DNA from: Chryseobacterium vaccae | GTDB taxonomy: Bacteria > Bacteroidota > Bacteroidia > Flavobacteriales > Weeksellaceae | Assembly (NCBI RefSeq): GCF_009602705.1 | Contig: NZ_VSWH01000001.1 | Span: 1,488,001-1,552,000, forward strand | DNA: 64,000 nt | Reading direction: 5' to 3' | In this document: piece by piece, positions 52,589 through 62,983 of the stretch | How positions within the stretch are numbered: position 1 is the stretch's first letter | How the letters are laid out: each line of letters opens with the position of its first letter | The notes under the pieces: generated by a model | The model's input: the letters and a program-made list of their open reading frames with translations, nothing else | The model's database searches: none | What the model was told of the DNA's origin: nothing | Program-made: the position numbers and the translations under genes

Positions 52589-52720
52589 ATGAAAAAATCT
52601 CCTTGTAAAATCTATTTTTTAAACAATCCTTACCCTGACGGACATGAGATCATTGATTTTGTATGGAGCGGAAGAATAGATGATGATGAATTCGCTCACC
52701 TTAATTCTAAACACCACTGA
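52589..52720 (+). CDS. Short 43-residue frame; N-terminal remnant of a larger family
   Basis: ATG 52589 opens a 43-codon frame beginning MKKSPCKIYFLNNPYPDGHE and ending ...LNSKHH at TGA 52720. The segment NNPYPDGHEIIDFVWSGR is what I recall of the start of a longer flavobacterial protein family (with an acidic middle region). Here it ends before that region. Either it is a truncated remnant or a short version. It overlaps no other supported gene. Confidence 0.45.
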   Translation: MKKSPCKIYFLNNPYPDGHEIIDFVWSGRIDDDEFAHLNSKHH

Positions 52721-52787
52721 AAAGAGTACAAATTATACCCAAAGAACAACACTAAAAAATTATATATCATTTAAATTTCAAAACATT

Positions 52788-53480
52788 ATGAGCAAGTATT
52801 CAATTGAAGCATTTATTAATGAAACCAAAGAAAATCCACAACAGAGAGACTATTTTGAGCTGGAAACCAAGCACCTTCTGGAAATCAACCTGAATAATCA
52901 GGCAGTATGGACGAAGAAAGGAAGTATGGTAAGTTATGTGGGCAACATCAATTTTGAAAGACAGGGAATGCTGTCCGGAGGAATAGGAAATCTTTTAAAG
53001 AAAGCAATCAGCGGAGAAGGAGCCAAACTCATGAAGGCTGAAGGAACAGGGAAATTATATGTGGCAGATTCCGGAAAGAAAGTTCGTATCCTTTATCTGA
53101 ACAATGAGTCAGTATGTGTAAACGGAAATGATGTTCTGGCCCATGAGCAAAGTGTAAAAAGTGATATTACCATGCTTAAAAGTGTTGCAGGAATGCTGGC
53201 TGGCGGACTTTTCCAGGTAAAGCTATCGGGAACGGGGCATATTGCCATAACCACTCACGGAGATCCTTTAACGTTATTGGTAACTCCTGATACTCCGGTG
53301 TTCACAGATCCTAATGCTACAGTAGCATGGTCCGGAAACCTGAGCCCTGAACTGAAAACCAATGTTTCATTAAAAAGCCTTATCGGAAGAGGAAGCGGTG
53401 AAGAATTCCAGATGAAGTTTTCAGGACATGGATGGGTACTGATTCAGCCTTATGAAGAAGTATATTATATGGAAAAATAA
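52788..53480 (+). CDS. AIM24-family protein
   Basis: The protein has 230 residues from ATG 52788. An in-frame upstream extension at 52680 looks like non-coding DNA and would overlap the 43-residue frame. The AIM24 pattern is visible: LNNQAVWTKKGSMVSYVGNI, SGGIGNLLKKAISGEGAKLMKAEGTGKLYVA, then LLVTPDTPVFTDPNATVAWSG and GEEFQMKFSGHGWVLIQP. Bacterial AIM24 proteins are cytoplasmic beta-roll proteins with no known reaction. A possible link with the neighbouring serine hydrolase is not supported beyond adjacency. Confidence 0.9.
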   Translation: MSKYSIEAFINETKENPQQRDYFELETKHLLEINLNNQAVWTKKGSMVSYVGNINFERQGMLSGGIGNLLKKAISGEGAKLMKAEGTGKLYVADSGKKVRILYLNNESVCVNGNDVLAHEQSVKSDITMLKSVAGMLAGGLFQVKLSGTGHIAITTHGDPLTLLVTPDTPVFTDPNATVAWSGNLSPELKTNVSLKSLIGRGSGEEFQMKFSGHGWVLIQPYEEVYYMEK

Positions 53481-53493
53481 TAACATAAATACT

Positions 53494-53501
53494 TATCTTT
53501 G
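53494..53501 (+). promoter_or_regulatory. Candidate -7 box for the serine hydrolase gene
   Basis: TATCTTTG fits TAnnTTTG and lies 39 bp before ATG 53540. No good -33 TTG in the expected place. Confidence 0.4.
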
Positions 53502-53539
53502 AAGTAAGTAATTCTATGTTCATTTAAAAATACAGCCCT

Positions 53540-54613
53540 ATGAAATATATCCTATCAGGATTTCTGCTGATGATGTTCAATACTGTTCATCCTCAGCTAC
53601 AGAAAGTCGAAAAAGTAATTGACTCTTCTGTAAAAGAAGATAATTTTAACGGCTCTGTTTTATTGGCGAAAAATGGCAAAACTGAATTACTTACTTACAA
53701 AGGTTTCTCCAACAGGCATTACCAGATTCCATTTTCTGATGAAACCAGATTTCATATTTTTTCACTCACCAAAACCTTTACGGCAGCATTGATTATGCAG
53801 CTTTATGACCAAGGAAAAATAAATCTGGACTCCACCATTTCTACCTATTACCCGGAATACAAAGGGGAAGCCGCGAAAAAAGCCACTATCAGGAATCTTC
53901 TTACCTACAGCAGCGGAAGAGCCAATAAAGACATCAGTACACCGGAATTTATCCACCAGGCATATGATAATACAATATGGGAGCTGGATGATTTCATCAA
54001 TACCTTCCTTTCTGAAAAGCTGGTTGATGAGCCGGGAACTAAATTCAGCTACAACAACGGAGATTTTATTCTGCTCGGAAAGATCATTGAAAAAATTTAC
54101 CATAAGCCGTTTGAAAAAGTTTTACAGGAACAGATCCTTACTCCTCTGAAAATGCAGAATACCGGCTTTCTTCATCATAATGACATTATTAAAAATATTG
54201 ATGAAGGATATTCAGCAGATGAATCTGACCCCTTTTCGCTGCATATGCCAACGAATACCTACATTGACAATTTCTATTCTGCAGGAGCCATGTACTCCAC
54301 CCCTAAGGATTTACAGATCTTTGACCAGGCTGTTTTTAATCATAAGCTGTTCAGCAAAAAATCACTGGATATCATGCTGACTGCTGATAAGAAGCTGGAA
54401 GATACAGCTCTTGGTTTCTGGGTGTATCCTAAAAAATTCGGTTCTGTTAACACGATATTTGCAGAGCGTCAGGGTGAAGGATATGGGCACAGCGCCAACT
54501 GGGTACATTTAGTAGATAAAAACCTCACTGTAATTATTTTATCGAATACCAAAGACATCAAATATCTGAATAAGATGAGAGAAAAAGTAATTGCAGCTTA
54601 TTATGGTCAATAG
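53540..54613 (+). CDS. Exported serine hydrolase (beta-lactamase family)
   Basis: This 357-residue protein has a signal peptide (about 1-18, FNTVHPQ). The class C beta-lactamase/PBP-type motifs are SLTKTF (SxxK), FSYNNG (YxN) and GYGHSANW near the end. It probably acts on peptides or esters in the periplasm; the family includes D-aminopeptidases and esterases. No second domain is present. The stop is followed by a gene-free 130 bp before the GH109 operon. Confidence 0.9.
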   Translation: MKYILSGFLLMMFNTVHPQLQKVEKVIDSSVKEDNFNGSVLLAKNGKTELLTYKGFSNRHYQIPFSDETRFHIFSLTKTFTAALIMQLYDQGKINLDSTISTYYPEYKGEAAKKATIRNLLTYSSGRANKDISTPEFIHQAYDNTIWELDDFINTFLSEKLVDEPGTKFSYNNGDFILLGKIIEKIYHKPFEKVLQEQILTPLKMQNTGFLHHNDIIKNIDEGYSADESDPFSLHMPTNTYIDNFYSAGAMYSTPKDLQIFDQAVFNHKLFSKKSLDIMLTADKKLEDTALGFWVYPKKFGSVNTIFAERQGEGYGHSANWVHLVDKNLTVIILSNTKDIKYLNKMREKVIAAYYGQ

Positions 54614-54746
54614 CTGAAGGACCAGCTCTGGCTGCTTGTTTATTTTTTAGTTACCATTTTTATGCTATTATTCTCCAGTCTTTGAACCAGTAGCCCCCAC
54701 TCCATCGCTGTCTGCAAAAGTTTTAATATATTTAGAAAAAAAATAG

Positions 54747-57032
<2,286 letters not shown>

Positions 57033-57042
<10 letters not shown>

Positions 57043-58064
57043 ATGATATTGTAACTCAATTTATAGGAACGAAAAATTATGCCCTCTCTCCTATCAATGA
57101 CGGCCTGATCAATACCACTTATCTTTTAGAGGATTCAGACCGCAAGAAAAAATTTATCCTGCAAAAGATCAACCATCATGTTTTCAAACAACCTGAGATG
57201 ATTATCAGCAACCATTTAGCAGTTAATCAGCTTCTGGAAAACGGGAATTATCCATTACAGCTTATCATTCCAATCCCCTCTTTAAACGGAAATTTTATTG
57301 CAAAAGATCAAGAAGGCGGATCATGGAGAATGACCGGTTTTATAGAAGATACGACAACTTTTTTCAGGATTCCGGATGCAGAAACAGCGTATGCATCAGC
57401 AAAAGCAATAGGTTGTTTCCTCAATACCATCAATACCGGAAACATTCCTGAAATCCGAACTCCGCTTCCTGATTTTGTTAACTTTGAAAAAAGGATTTCA
57501 GATTACAAGATTGCTTTACATAAAACGGAAAGCACTTTGATAAAGACTGCTTCTGCTGAAATTGAAACCACCAATCAGCTTCTTCCATTTCCCCAACAAT
57601 GGATTGATATGGAAAGCAGCGGTTCCCTTCCCAAAAGGATTATTCACGGAGATCCGAATGTAAGAAATATCCTCTTCAAGAATTCCAAACCTTTAGCTAT
57701 TATTGATCTGGATACCATCATGGTTTCTACTTTACTGTATGATTTTGGAGATATAGCCCGATCTTATACCAATACTACAGTTGAAGATGACGGAACGGCC
57801 ACAGACAATTTCAATGCAGAAATATACGAAGCTGTAAAAGAGGGTTTTTTATCTGATTTAAAAGAAAAACTGGTTCCTGAAGAAATTAATAATCTGGATT
57901 ACGCGGCACAGGTTGTCATTTATATTCAGGCCGTGCGCTTTTTGACAGATTACCTGAATGGGAGTACTTATTATTCCATACAATATCCTGAACATAATCT
58001 GGACAGAACAAAAAATCAGCTGGAGCTGTTGAAAGGATTAAGGAAATACTTAAATGGTAATTGA
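57033..58064 (+). CDS. APH-family sugar kinase (NahK-like)
   Basis: This 343-residue protein has the Brenner motif HGDPNVRNILF and DLDTIM, the catalytic and Mg-binding segments of the aminoglycoside phosphotransferase/choline kinase fold. The stretch GLINTTYLL near the N-terminus fits the nucleotide-binding loop. N-acetylhexosamine 1-kinase (NahK) belongs to this fold, so with GH109 and a nucleotidyltransferase in one operon it is probably GalNAc/GlcNAc 1-kinase. Assignment rests on context. Confidence 0.82.
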
Positions 58065-58563
58065 TTTCTGTCTTTCGCTGAATGTTGGACCATAAAGGCT
58101 ACAACTTTACACTTTAGTAGAAGTAAGCTTAAAAGCTTTGTGCATAAAAGTTCACTTAAGCTTTTAAAAATCTACGATTTTTATGTATTTGACAGTGTGA
58201 AATTTTATCGTAAATAAAATCATTGCGACTTATACCCATAAAGCTGGTGAAAAAATAGCGCCTGTGCCAAACCCCAACAAAAACATATAAATAAAAAAAC
58301 TGTGTAATCTACACGATCTGTGGGAAACAGAAATGAATGTTGGAAAACGCCAAAGGACGCAAGGATTTTGACCTATTATGCTGTCTTTAAGACGCAAGAA
58401 AATCAAAGATTTTCAGCAAGTTTGTATACAAAATATTCAGATCAAATTTTATTGGAGATAAAATCATTGCGCCTTATTTATACGGCCTCAAAAATTATTT
58501 TGCGGCTTTGCGAATTCCAGCAAGAAAATCGGCAGAATCCGTGACATCTACGAGAGATAAAAA
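58065..58563. repeat. Intergenic region with nested dispersed repeats
   Basis: No gene is seen. 58200-58237 and 58444-58482 are direct copies of AAATTTTAT..AAAATCATTGCG..TTAT. 58332-58420 matches 28613-28702 and 43147-43214. TTAAAAGCTT (58129-58138) and AAGCTTTTAA (58158-58167) form an inverted repeat. Confidence 0.6.
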
Positions 58564-59061
58564 CTATTTCAGGAAATCCAGAATTTTCGTCCATTCCCCT
58601 AATTTTTTCTCAAAAGATATCGTGTGAAGCGGGCTGGTAGATGGCAGTAAAAAGATTGGCAACCTATAGTTTTTCCCTAATAATTTCTGTAAGTTTTTGT
58701 AGGATTTCCCACCATTGCAGAAAATAGCTTTAACGTTTGGATATTCTTCCAGAAGTTCGGCAATCTGATTAGCTTCTTCATTTCTGATCTCAGAATCCAG
58801 GCTCCCTTTTCTTTCACAGGAATCAATGACATCCCAAAGAGCGATGTGATGTTTCTTCAGAATCTCAGTTCTTTTAGTATAGCTTTCTGTAACCTCTTCA
58901 TTCAGCAGTTCAAAGATAATTTTCCAGAATTTGTTTTGCGGATGAGCATAATATTGTTGTTTCTCCAGAGATTTCACACCGGGAATTGAGCCTAAAATTA
59001 AAATTTCAGATTGGTTATCAATAAGGGGTAAAAATGAGGAAATACGGTTTTGCATATTCAA
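58564..59061 (-). CDS. Uracil-DNA glycosylase superfamily, deoxyinosine-glycosylase type
   Basis: This 165-residue protein has the motif LILGSIPGVKSLEKQQYYAHPQNKFW (about 20-45), typical of the DNA-deoxyinosine glycosylase family (TIGR04274), and the C-terminal LPSTSPLHTISFEKKL in place of the classic HPSP loop. It excises deaminated purines or uracil and so protects against base deamination. It is single-copy and convergent with the kinase gene through the repeat region. Confidence 0.92.
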   Translation of the reverse strand: MNMQNRISSFLPLIDNQSEILILGSIPGVKSLEKQQYYAHPQNKFWKIIFELLNEEVTESYTKRTEILKKHHIALWDVIDSCERKGSLDSEIRNEEANQIAELLEEYPNVKAIFCNGGKSYKNLQKLLGKNYRLPIFLLPSTSPLHTISFEKKLGEWTKILDFLK

Positions 59062-59108
59062 ATATATAAATTTTGGCTAAAGCCTTTAGATTTTTTCAAT
59101 ATAAAAAA

Positions 59109-59126
59109 AGCGGGCTAAAGCCCGCT
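59109..59126. terminator. Palindrome between the glycosylase and S9 peptidase genes
   Basis: AGCGGGCTAAAGCCCGCT is a near-perfect 18-bp palindrome, with A-run on the left. It lies 12 bp past the peptidase stop at 59139 on the minus strand, where the A-run reads as T-run, so it probably terminates the peptidase gene. Confidence 0.75.
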
Positions 59127-59138
59127 TGTATTGATCTA

Positions 59139-61133
59139 TTACAATGTTTCTTTCAACCAGTCGAAGAATTCTCTCTGCCATACCAATCCGTTTTGTGGAT
59201 GAAGTACCCAGTGGTTTTCATTCGGGAAATATACCAGTTTAGATTTTAATCCTTTTAATTTCGCAGCCTGGAAAGCTTCCTGCCCCTGCTCGTAAGGTAC
59301 ACGGAAATCAATTCCACCCTGAACAATCATGATAGGCTTGTTCCATTTATCTACAAAATTGCTTGGATTGAATTCTGTGTATGCTTTTGGCTGTGGTTTT
59401 TCCCATGGAGAACCGATGTCCCAGTTGGCAAACCAAAGTTCTTCCGTTGTCAGATACCATGATTTCATATCAAATAATCCATCGTGTGCGATGAATGTTT
59501 TGAATCTGTTTTCGTGGATTCCTGCTAACATGAATACGCTGTACCCTCCATAGCTTGCTCCTACTGCTGCTACTCTGTCTCCGTCTACGTATGGTAATGT
59601 TTTTGCGTAGTCTGTTGCTGCCAGATAATCTCTCATTGGCTGTCCGCCCCAGTCTTTTGAGATATCTTCATTCCATTTTGTTCCCCATCCCGGCATTCCT
59701 CTTCTGTTAGGTGCTACTACGATGTAATCGTTGGCTGTCATTAAGGCAAAGTTCCATCTAACGCTGAAATATTGTGTCAATGCAGATTGCGGACCTCCCT
59801 GACAATATACCAGTGTGGGATATTTTTTATTCGGATCGAAGTTCGGTGGATAGTGAAACCATACTCCCATTTCTTTACCATCGGAAGTTTTCACCATTTT
59901 AAGTTCAGATTTTCCCTGAGCCAGCTTTGCATAAGCATCTTTGTTCGCTTCGGTAACCTGCTTCATTTCTCCATTTTTAACATTAACAGAGAATAATTCC
60001 GTGGCGTGGTTTACGTCTGTTCTTCCTACTAAAAGTGAAGTTTTATTATCAGTGAAAATTTCGTTAACATCGAAATCTCCTTTGGTAATCTGCTGTACTT
60101 TTGCCAATTTAGAATCTAATGAGAAAAGCTGTTTTGTTCCTCTGTATGCGGCTGTAAAGTAGATTGTTTTTGAATCTGCTCCCCAAAGAACATCTCCGGA
60201 AACACTTTCATCCCAGGCTGCTGTTAGATTCGTTGTTTTCCCGGTTTTCCAATCCATGATTTTTACATCATTTTTATCCGCTTCATAACCGTCTCTGGCC
60301 ATGCTCTGCCAGATTAAAGATTTACCATCCGGACTGAATTTAGGGTTTACATCATAGCCTTTATTGGATTCTGTAAGGTTTTTAGTAGTCCCTGAAGCCA
60401 TATCATAGGCAAAGATATCTGTATTGGTACTTGTTGCATATTCTTTACCGCTTTTAGGTTTTGTAACGTATAAAAGCTGTGCAGAATCCGGGCTCCAGAT
60501 AAAATCTTCAGCTCCACCGAAAGGTCTCTGGGGAGAATCCCATGTCTTCCCTTCCAATAGATCTTTTGCACCGTCTACTTTATCAGAAGTATTAACAACA
60601 AATACGTGGTTGTATTTTCCTTCATTGAAGTAATCCCAATGTCTGTGATTCAGATCGGTGTATACCTGAGCAGTTGTTTTTGGGGTATCGGCATATTTAT
60701 CTTTCCCCATTAATTTCTCCACTAAAACCTGCTTACTAAAAGCAATTCTTTTCCCGTCCGGAGAAATAACAATATTATCAACCTCTCCGATAGTATAAAA
60801 TTCACTCCATGTTTTTCCGGCATCTTTTGAAAGGTAGATTTTGTCTCCTTCCTGAGCATAGATTCCATTTTTATCCCATTGGATCAAAGATTTTTTACCG
60901 AAATCGATTTTGGAAGACTGATGATTAAGAACGTTCAGAAAATAGTTCTCACTTTTTGTTTTTTCTGTTTTCAGATCTACCTGCCCTACTTTATAAATAA
61001 GGGAAGCCTGATCCGGTGAAACTGCCTGTACTCCAACTTTTTTCAAAGTCCAAAGAATTTCAGGCGTCATTACTTGTTGTGCATTCATTAAGAGCGGAGC
61101 TGCTAGAGCCAGCAGACTGTACTTAAGTTTCAT
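59139..61133 (-). CDS. S9-family serine peptidase (prolyl oligopeptidase type)
   Basis: This 664-residue protein has a signal peptide (about 1-18, LLMNAQ) and an N-terminal seven-bladed beta-propeller (about 30-400) with WSPDS-type repeats. The alpha/beta-hydrolase domain carries Ser527 in GASYGG, Asp in DFRVP and His in ENHWV. It cleaves peptides after certain residues, probably in the periplasm or surface. The promoter-like box at 61208 precedes it. Confidence 0.94.
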   Translation of the reverse strand: MKLKYSLLALAAPLLMNAQQVMTPEILWTLKKVGVQAVSPDQASLIYKVGQVDLKTEKTKSENYFLNVLNHQSSKIDFGKKSLIQWDKNGIYAQEGDKIYLSKDAGKTWSEFYTIGEVDNIVISPDGKRIAFSKQVLVEKLMGKDKYADTPKTTAQVYTDLNHRHWDYFNEGKYNHVFVVNTSDKVDGAKDLLEGKTWDSPQRPFGGAEDFIWSPDSAQLLYVTKPKSGKEYATSTNTDIFAYDMASGTTKNLTESNKGYDVNPKFSPDGKSLIWQSMARDGYEADKNDVKIMDWKTGKTTNLTAAWDESVSGDVLWGADSKTIYFTAAYRGTKQLFSLDSKLAKVQQITKGDFDVNEIFTDNKTSLLVGRTDVNHATELFSVNVKNGEMKQVTEANKDAYAKLAQGKSELKMVKTSDGKEMGVWFHYPPNFDPNKKYPTLVYCQGGPQSALTQYFSVRWNFALMTANDYIVVAPNRRGMPGWGTKWNEDISKDWGGQPMRDYLAATDYAKTLPYVDGDRVAAVGASYGGYSVFMLAGIHENRFKTFIAHDGLFDMKSWYLTTEELWFANWDIGSPWEKPQPKAYTEFNPSNFVDKWNKPIMIVQGGIDFRVPYEQGQEAFQAAKLKGLKSKLVYFPNENHWVLHPQNGLVWQREFFDWLKETL

Positions 61134-61207
61134 ATGTTGATATTCATTTTTAACGGATGTGTACTCATGTTAATTCATACATTCCTATTATTAAATTCAA
61201 AGATTGC

Positions 61208-61215
61208 CAAAGTTA
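61208..61215 (-). promoter_or_regulatory. Candidate -7 box of the S9 peptidase gene
   Basis: On the minus strand TAACTTTG fits TAnnTTTG and lies 74 bp before ATG 61133. A leader of about 70 nt would result. The -33 element is weak. Confidence 0.4.
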
Positions 61216-61511
61216 GTACTTAAAATAAAGATTAACGAAATAATTAACATTAAAATTAGGACTATCGTGAAATCAGGATGGAAGATGGAAGAAGGAGGCT
61301 GGAAGTTACTTTCGGTTATAGATATTGAAGGTCACTGTAAAATCAAATTATCTTAAAATAGTTCAACACTTATTTTGGGTTGCTTTCATAGCTTCTCTTT
61401 TTCAGCATCCTGCTTCAACCCCGTCTAAAAACACCTGAGTACTCTTACCGTTTCCAACAAAAAAGTCCGCCGGCATTACACCAGCGGACTTTATAACTTT
61501 ATTTGAATCAA
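61216..61511. repeat. Second copy of the dispersed inverted-repeat element
   Basis: 61286-61350 matches 16904-16969 (TGGAAGAAGGAGG, then GTTACTTT, then ATCAAATTA). A pyrimidine-rich arm follows at about 61389-61425 (CTTCTCTTTTTCAGCATCCTGC). No gene is seen. Confidence 0.55.
61462..61492. terminator. Hairpin downstream of the holin-like gene
   Basis: AAAGTCCGC (61462-61470) pairs with GCGGACTTT (61484-61492), a perfect 9-bp stem. The A-rich left side forms a T-run on the minus strand, so it may terminate the gene ending at 61512. Confidence 0.7.
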
Positions 61512-61856
61512 TTAATCTCCATCTGAGAACATTGAATTGGCCAAAGAGGTGACGATTGATAAGAGTATACTAAAGATAAATGCCCACCAGAAGCCATCTA
61601 CCACCATACTGTTTATAAAGTAATCCGCAATAAGGATAATGGCTGCATTAATAACCAATGCAAAGAATCCTAACGTGATAATAGTCAGTGGAAGTCCGAA
61701 TAAGCTTAAAATAGGCTTAACAAATATGTTCAGGACTCCCAGTACAATAGCAAAAATAATGGCTGAAGAAAATCCTTCAAAATGTACTCCCGGTAAAATT
61801 TTCGTTAAAAGATAGGCAACTATTGCCGTTACGAACAATCGGATAATTAAGTTCAT
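61512..61856 (-). CDS. Four-helix membrane protein, phage_holin_4_2-like
   Basis: This 114-residue protein has four hydrophobic helices and matches the small PF04020-type family (YLLTKILPGVHFEGFSSAIIFAIVLGVLN, then KPILSLFGLPLTIITLG). The family name comes from phage holins, but chromosomal members are ordinary membrane proteins with unknown role; nothing here supports a prophage. A terminator lies downstream at 61462. Confidence 0.85.
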   Translation of the reverse strand: MNLIIRLFVTAIVAYLLTKILPGVHFEGFSSAIIFAIVLGVLNIFVKPILSLFGLPLTIITLGFFALVINAAIILIADYFINSMVVDGFWWAFIFSILLSIVTSLANSMFSDGD

Positions 61857-61964
61857 ATCGTAAATTTTTAATGTTTATGGGGGATATGGAGCAAAAGCTA
61901 TTCCATTCCGGTTAAAGAAATTCTGTAAACCCTTTTATTCAGGGATTTTTTTTATGATCAGGGA

Positions 61965-62387
61965 TTATTTTATTTTCATCATCGTAACCAATGAAGTAGC
62001 CACATGACTTTCTGAATCACCGCTTTCATTCTGAACATAAATTTCGGTTCTGACTACAATAATCTTCCCACCACCTTTGATTACATAAGATTTTGAAACA
62101 AGGGCATCACCGATAGCCGGACGCAGGTAATTCACCTTCAGTTCCACCGTAACCACATAACAGTCTTCCGGATAATGGCTTACCGAGGCATATCCCGAGG
62201 AAACATCCACCAATGAAGCAATCATGGCCCCATTGAACATTCCTGCTTTTCGGGTCATCATGTCCATTTTAGGAATTTTAATGGATACGAAATCCGTTTC
62301 CACCTCCAGCAGTTCTGCTTTATAGAATTTTAAAGTTTCTGAACGGCTGAAGCTGTCGGTCATGAGTTTCTTTTTCTCTGGTGTCAT
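61965..62387 (-). CDS. PaaI-type hotdog-fold thioesterase
   Basis: This 140-residue protein has the hotdog-fold pattern FNGAMIASLVDVSSGYASVS, then VVTVELKVNYLRPAIGD, then ATSLVTMM. The Asn/Asp region of PaaI (usually HGG..A.ADS) reads FNGAMIASLVD here. It probably hydrolyses an acyl-CoA or acyl-phenyl-thioester. No operon partner is apparent. Confidence 0.87.
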   Translation of the reverse strand: MTPEKKKLMTDSFSRSETLKFYKAELLEVETDFVSIKIPKMDMMTRKAGMFNGAMIASLVDVSSGYASVSHYPEDCYVVTVELKVNYLRPAIGDALVSKSYVIKGGGKIIVVRTEIYVQNESGDSESHVATSLVTMMKIK

Positions 62388-62462
62388 TATCTTTTTAATT
62401 TGATGTAAATTTAAAGATAGATTTAAAAGAATTAGTATTTAAATGTTCCAATAAATTTTCTG

Positions 62463-62918
62463 TTATAAAGAATCAACTATAACAGCTGCCGAATCTATAT
62501 CGGTATAAGTTGCTACTTCTCCATTGCAAAAAGATTCATATATTAACTCTCCTATACTATTAGGTATCGGTCTTTCGCGATAAATTGATCTATCTCCACT
62601 TGAAATTACTTTTCCTTTCGAATCATAGACTACATAATCTTCAATTGAGTAATATTTTGAATATTTACTACAATCACATTTCCAATATTCTAAAATATCT
62701 TTACTGGAACTTGTTATTATTTTACCTTTACTATTCTTTACCTTCTTTGGAAAATCATGAAATTTGACCCAACCACTTGATGAACTTGTATTCTCTTTAT
62801 AAATAACAGTTTCTTTACTCCTATAAATTTCAAAAAAGTCAGTTTTAATGGATACAAAGCTTGCAAAACAACAAATAACTCCGATAAAAATGATCAAATA
62901 AATAAATGGTGATTTCAT
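62463..62918 (-). CDS. Membrane-anchored or secreted protein of unknown function
   Basis: The protein has 151 residues from ATG 62918 (MKSPFIYLIIFIGVICC); a longer start at 62939 adds seven residues before the hydrophobic helix and is less likely. After the helix (about 4-22) is a hydrophilic domain with two Cys in EYWKCDCSKY and one in FCNGEV. Codon use is AT-richer than its neighbours, which may reflect recent acquisition. I do not recognise a family. Confidence 0.65.
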   Translation of the reverse strand: MKSPFIYLIIFIGVICCFASFVSIKTDFFEIYRSKETVIYKENTSSSSGWVKFHDFPKKVKNSKGKIITSSSKDILEYWKCDCSKYSKYYSIEDYVVYDSKGKVISSGDRSIYRERPIPNSIGELIYESFCNGEVATYTDIDSAAVIVDSL

Positions 62919-62983
62919 GTTAATTATTAGTTTAATCAAAAATAATAAAGATTTTACAAATAGATATTATTTTGAGAAATAGT

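Noticed and set aside
61512..61856. Prophage suggested by the holin-like family name
   Set aside because: No other phage gene is nearby and the family is common on chromosomes.
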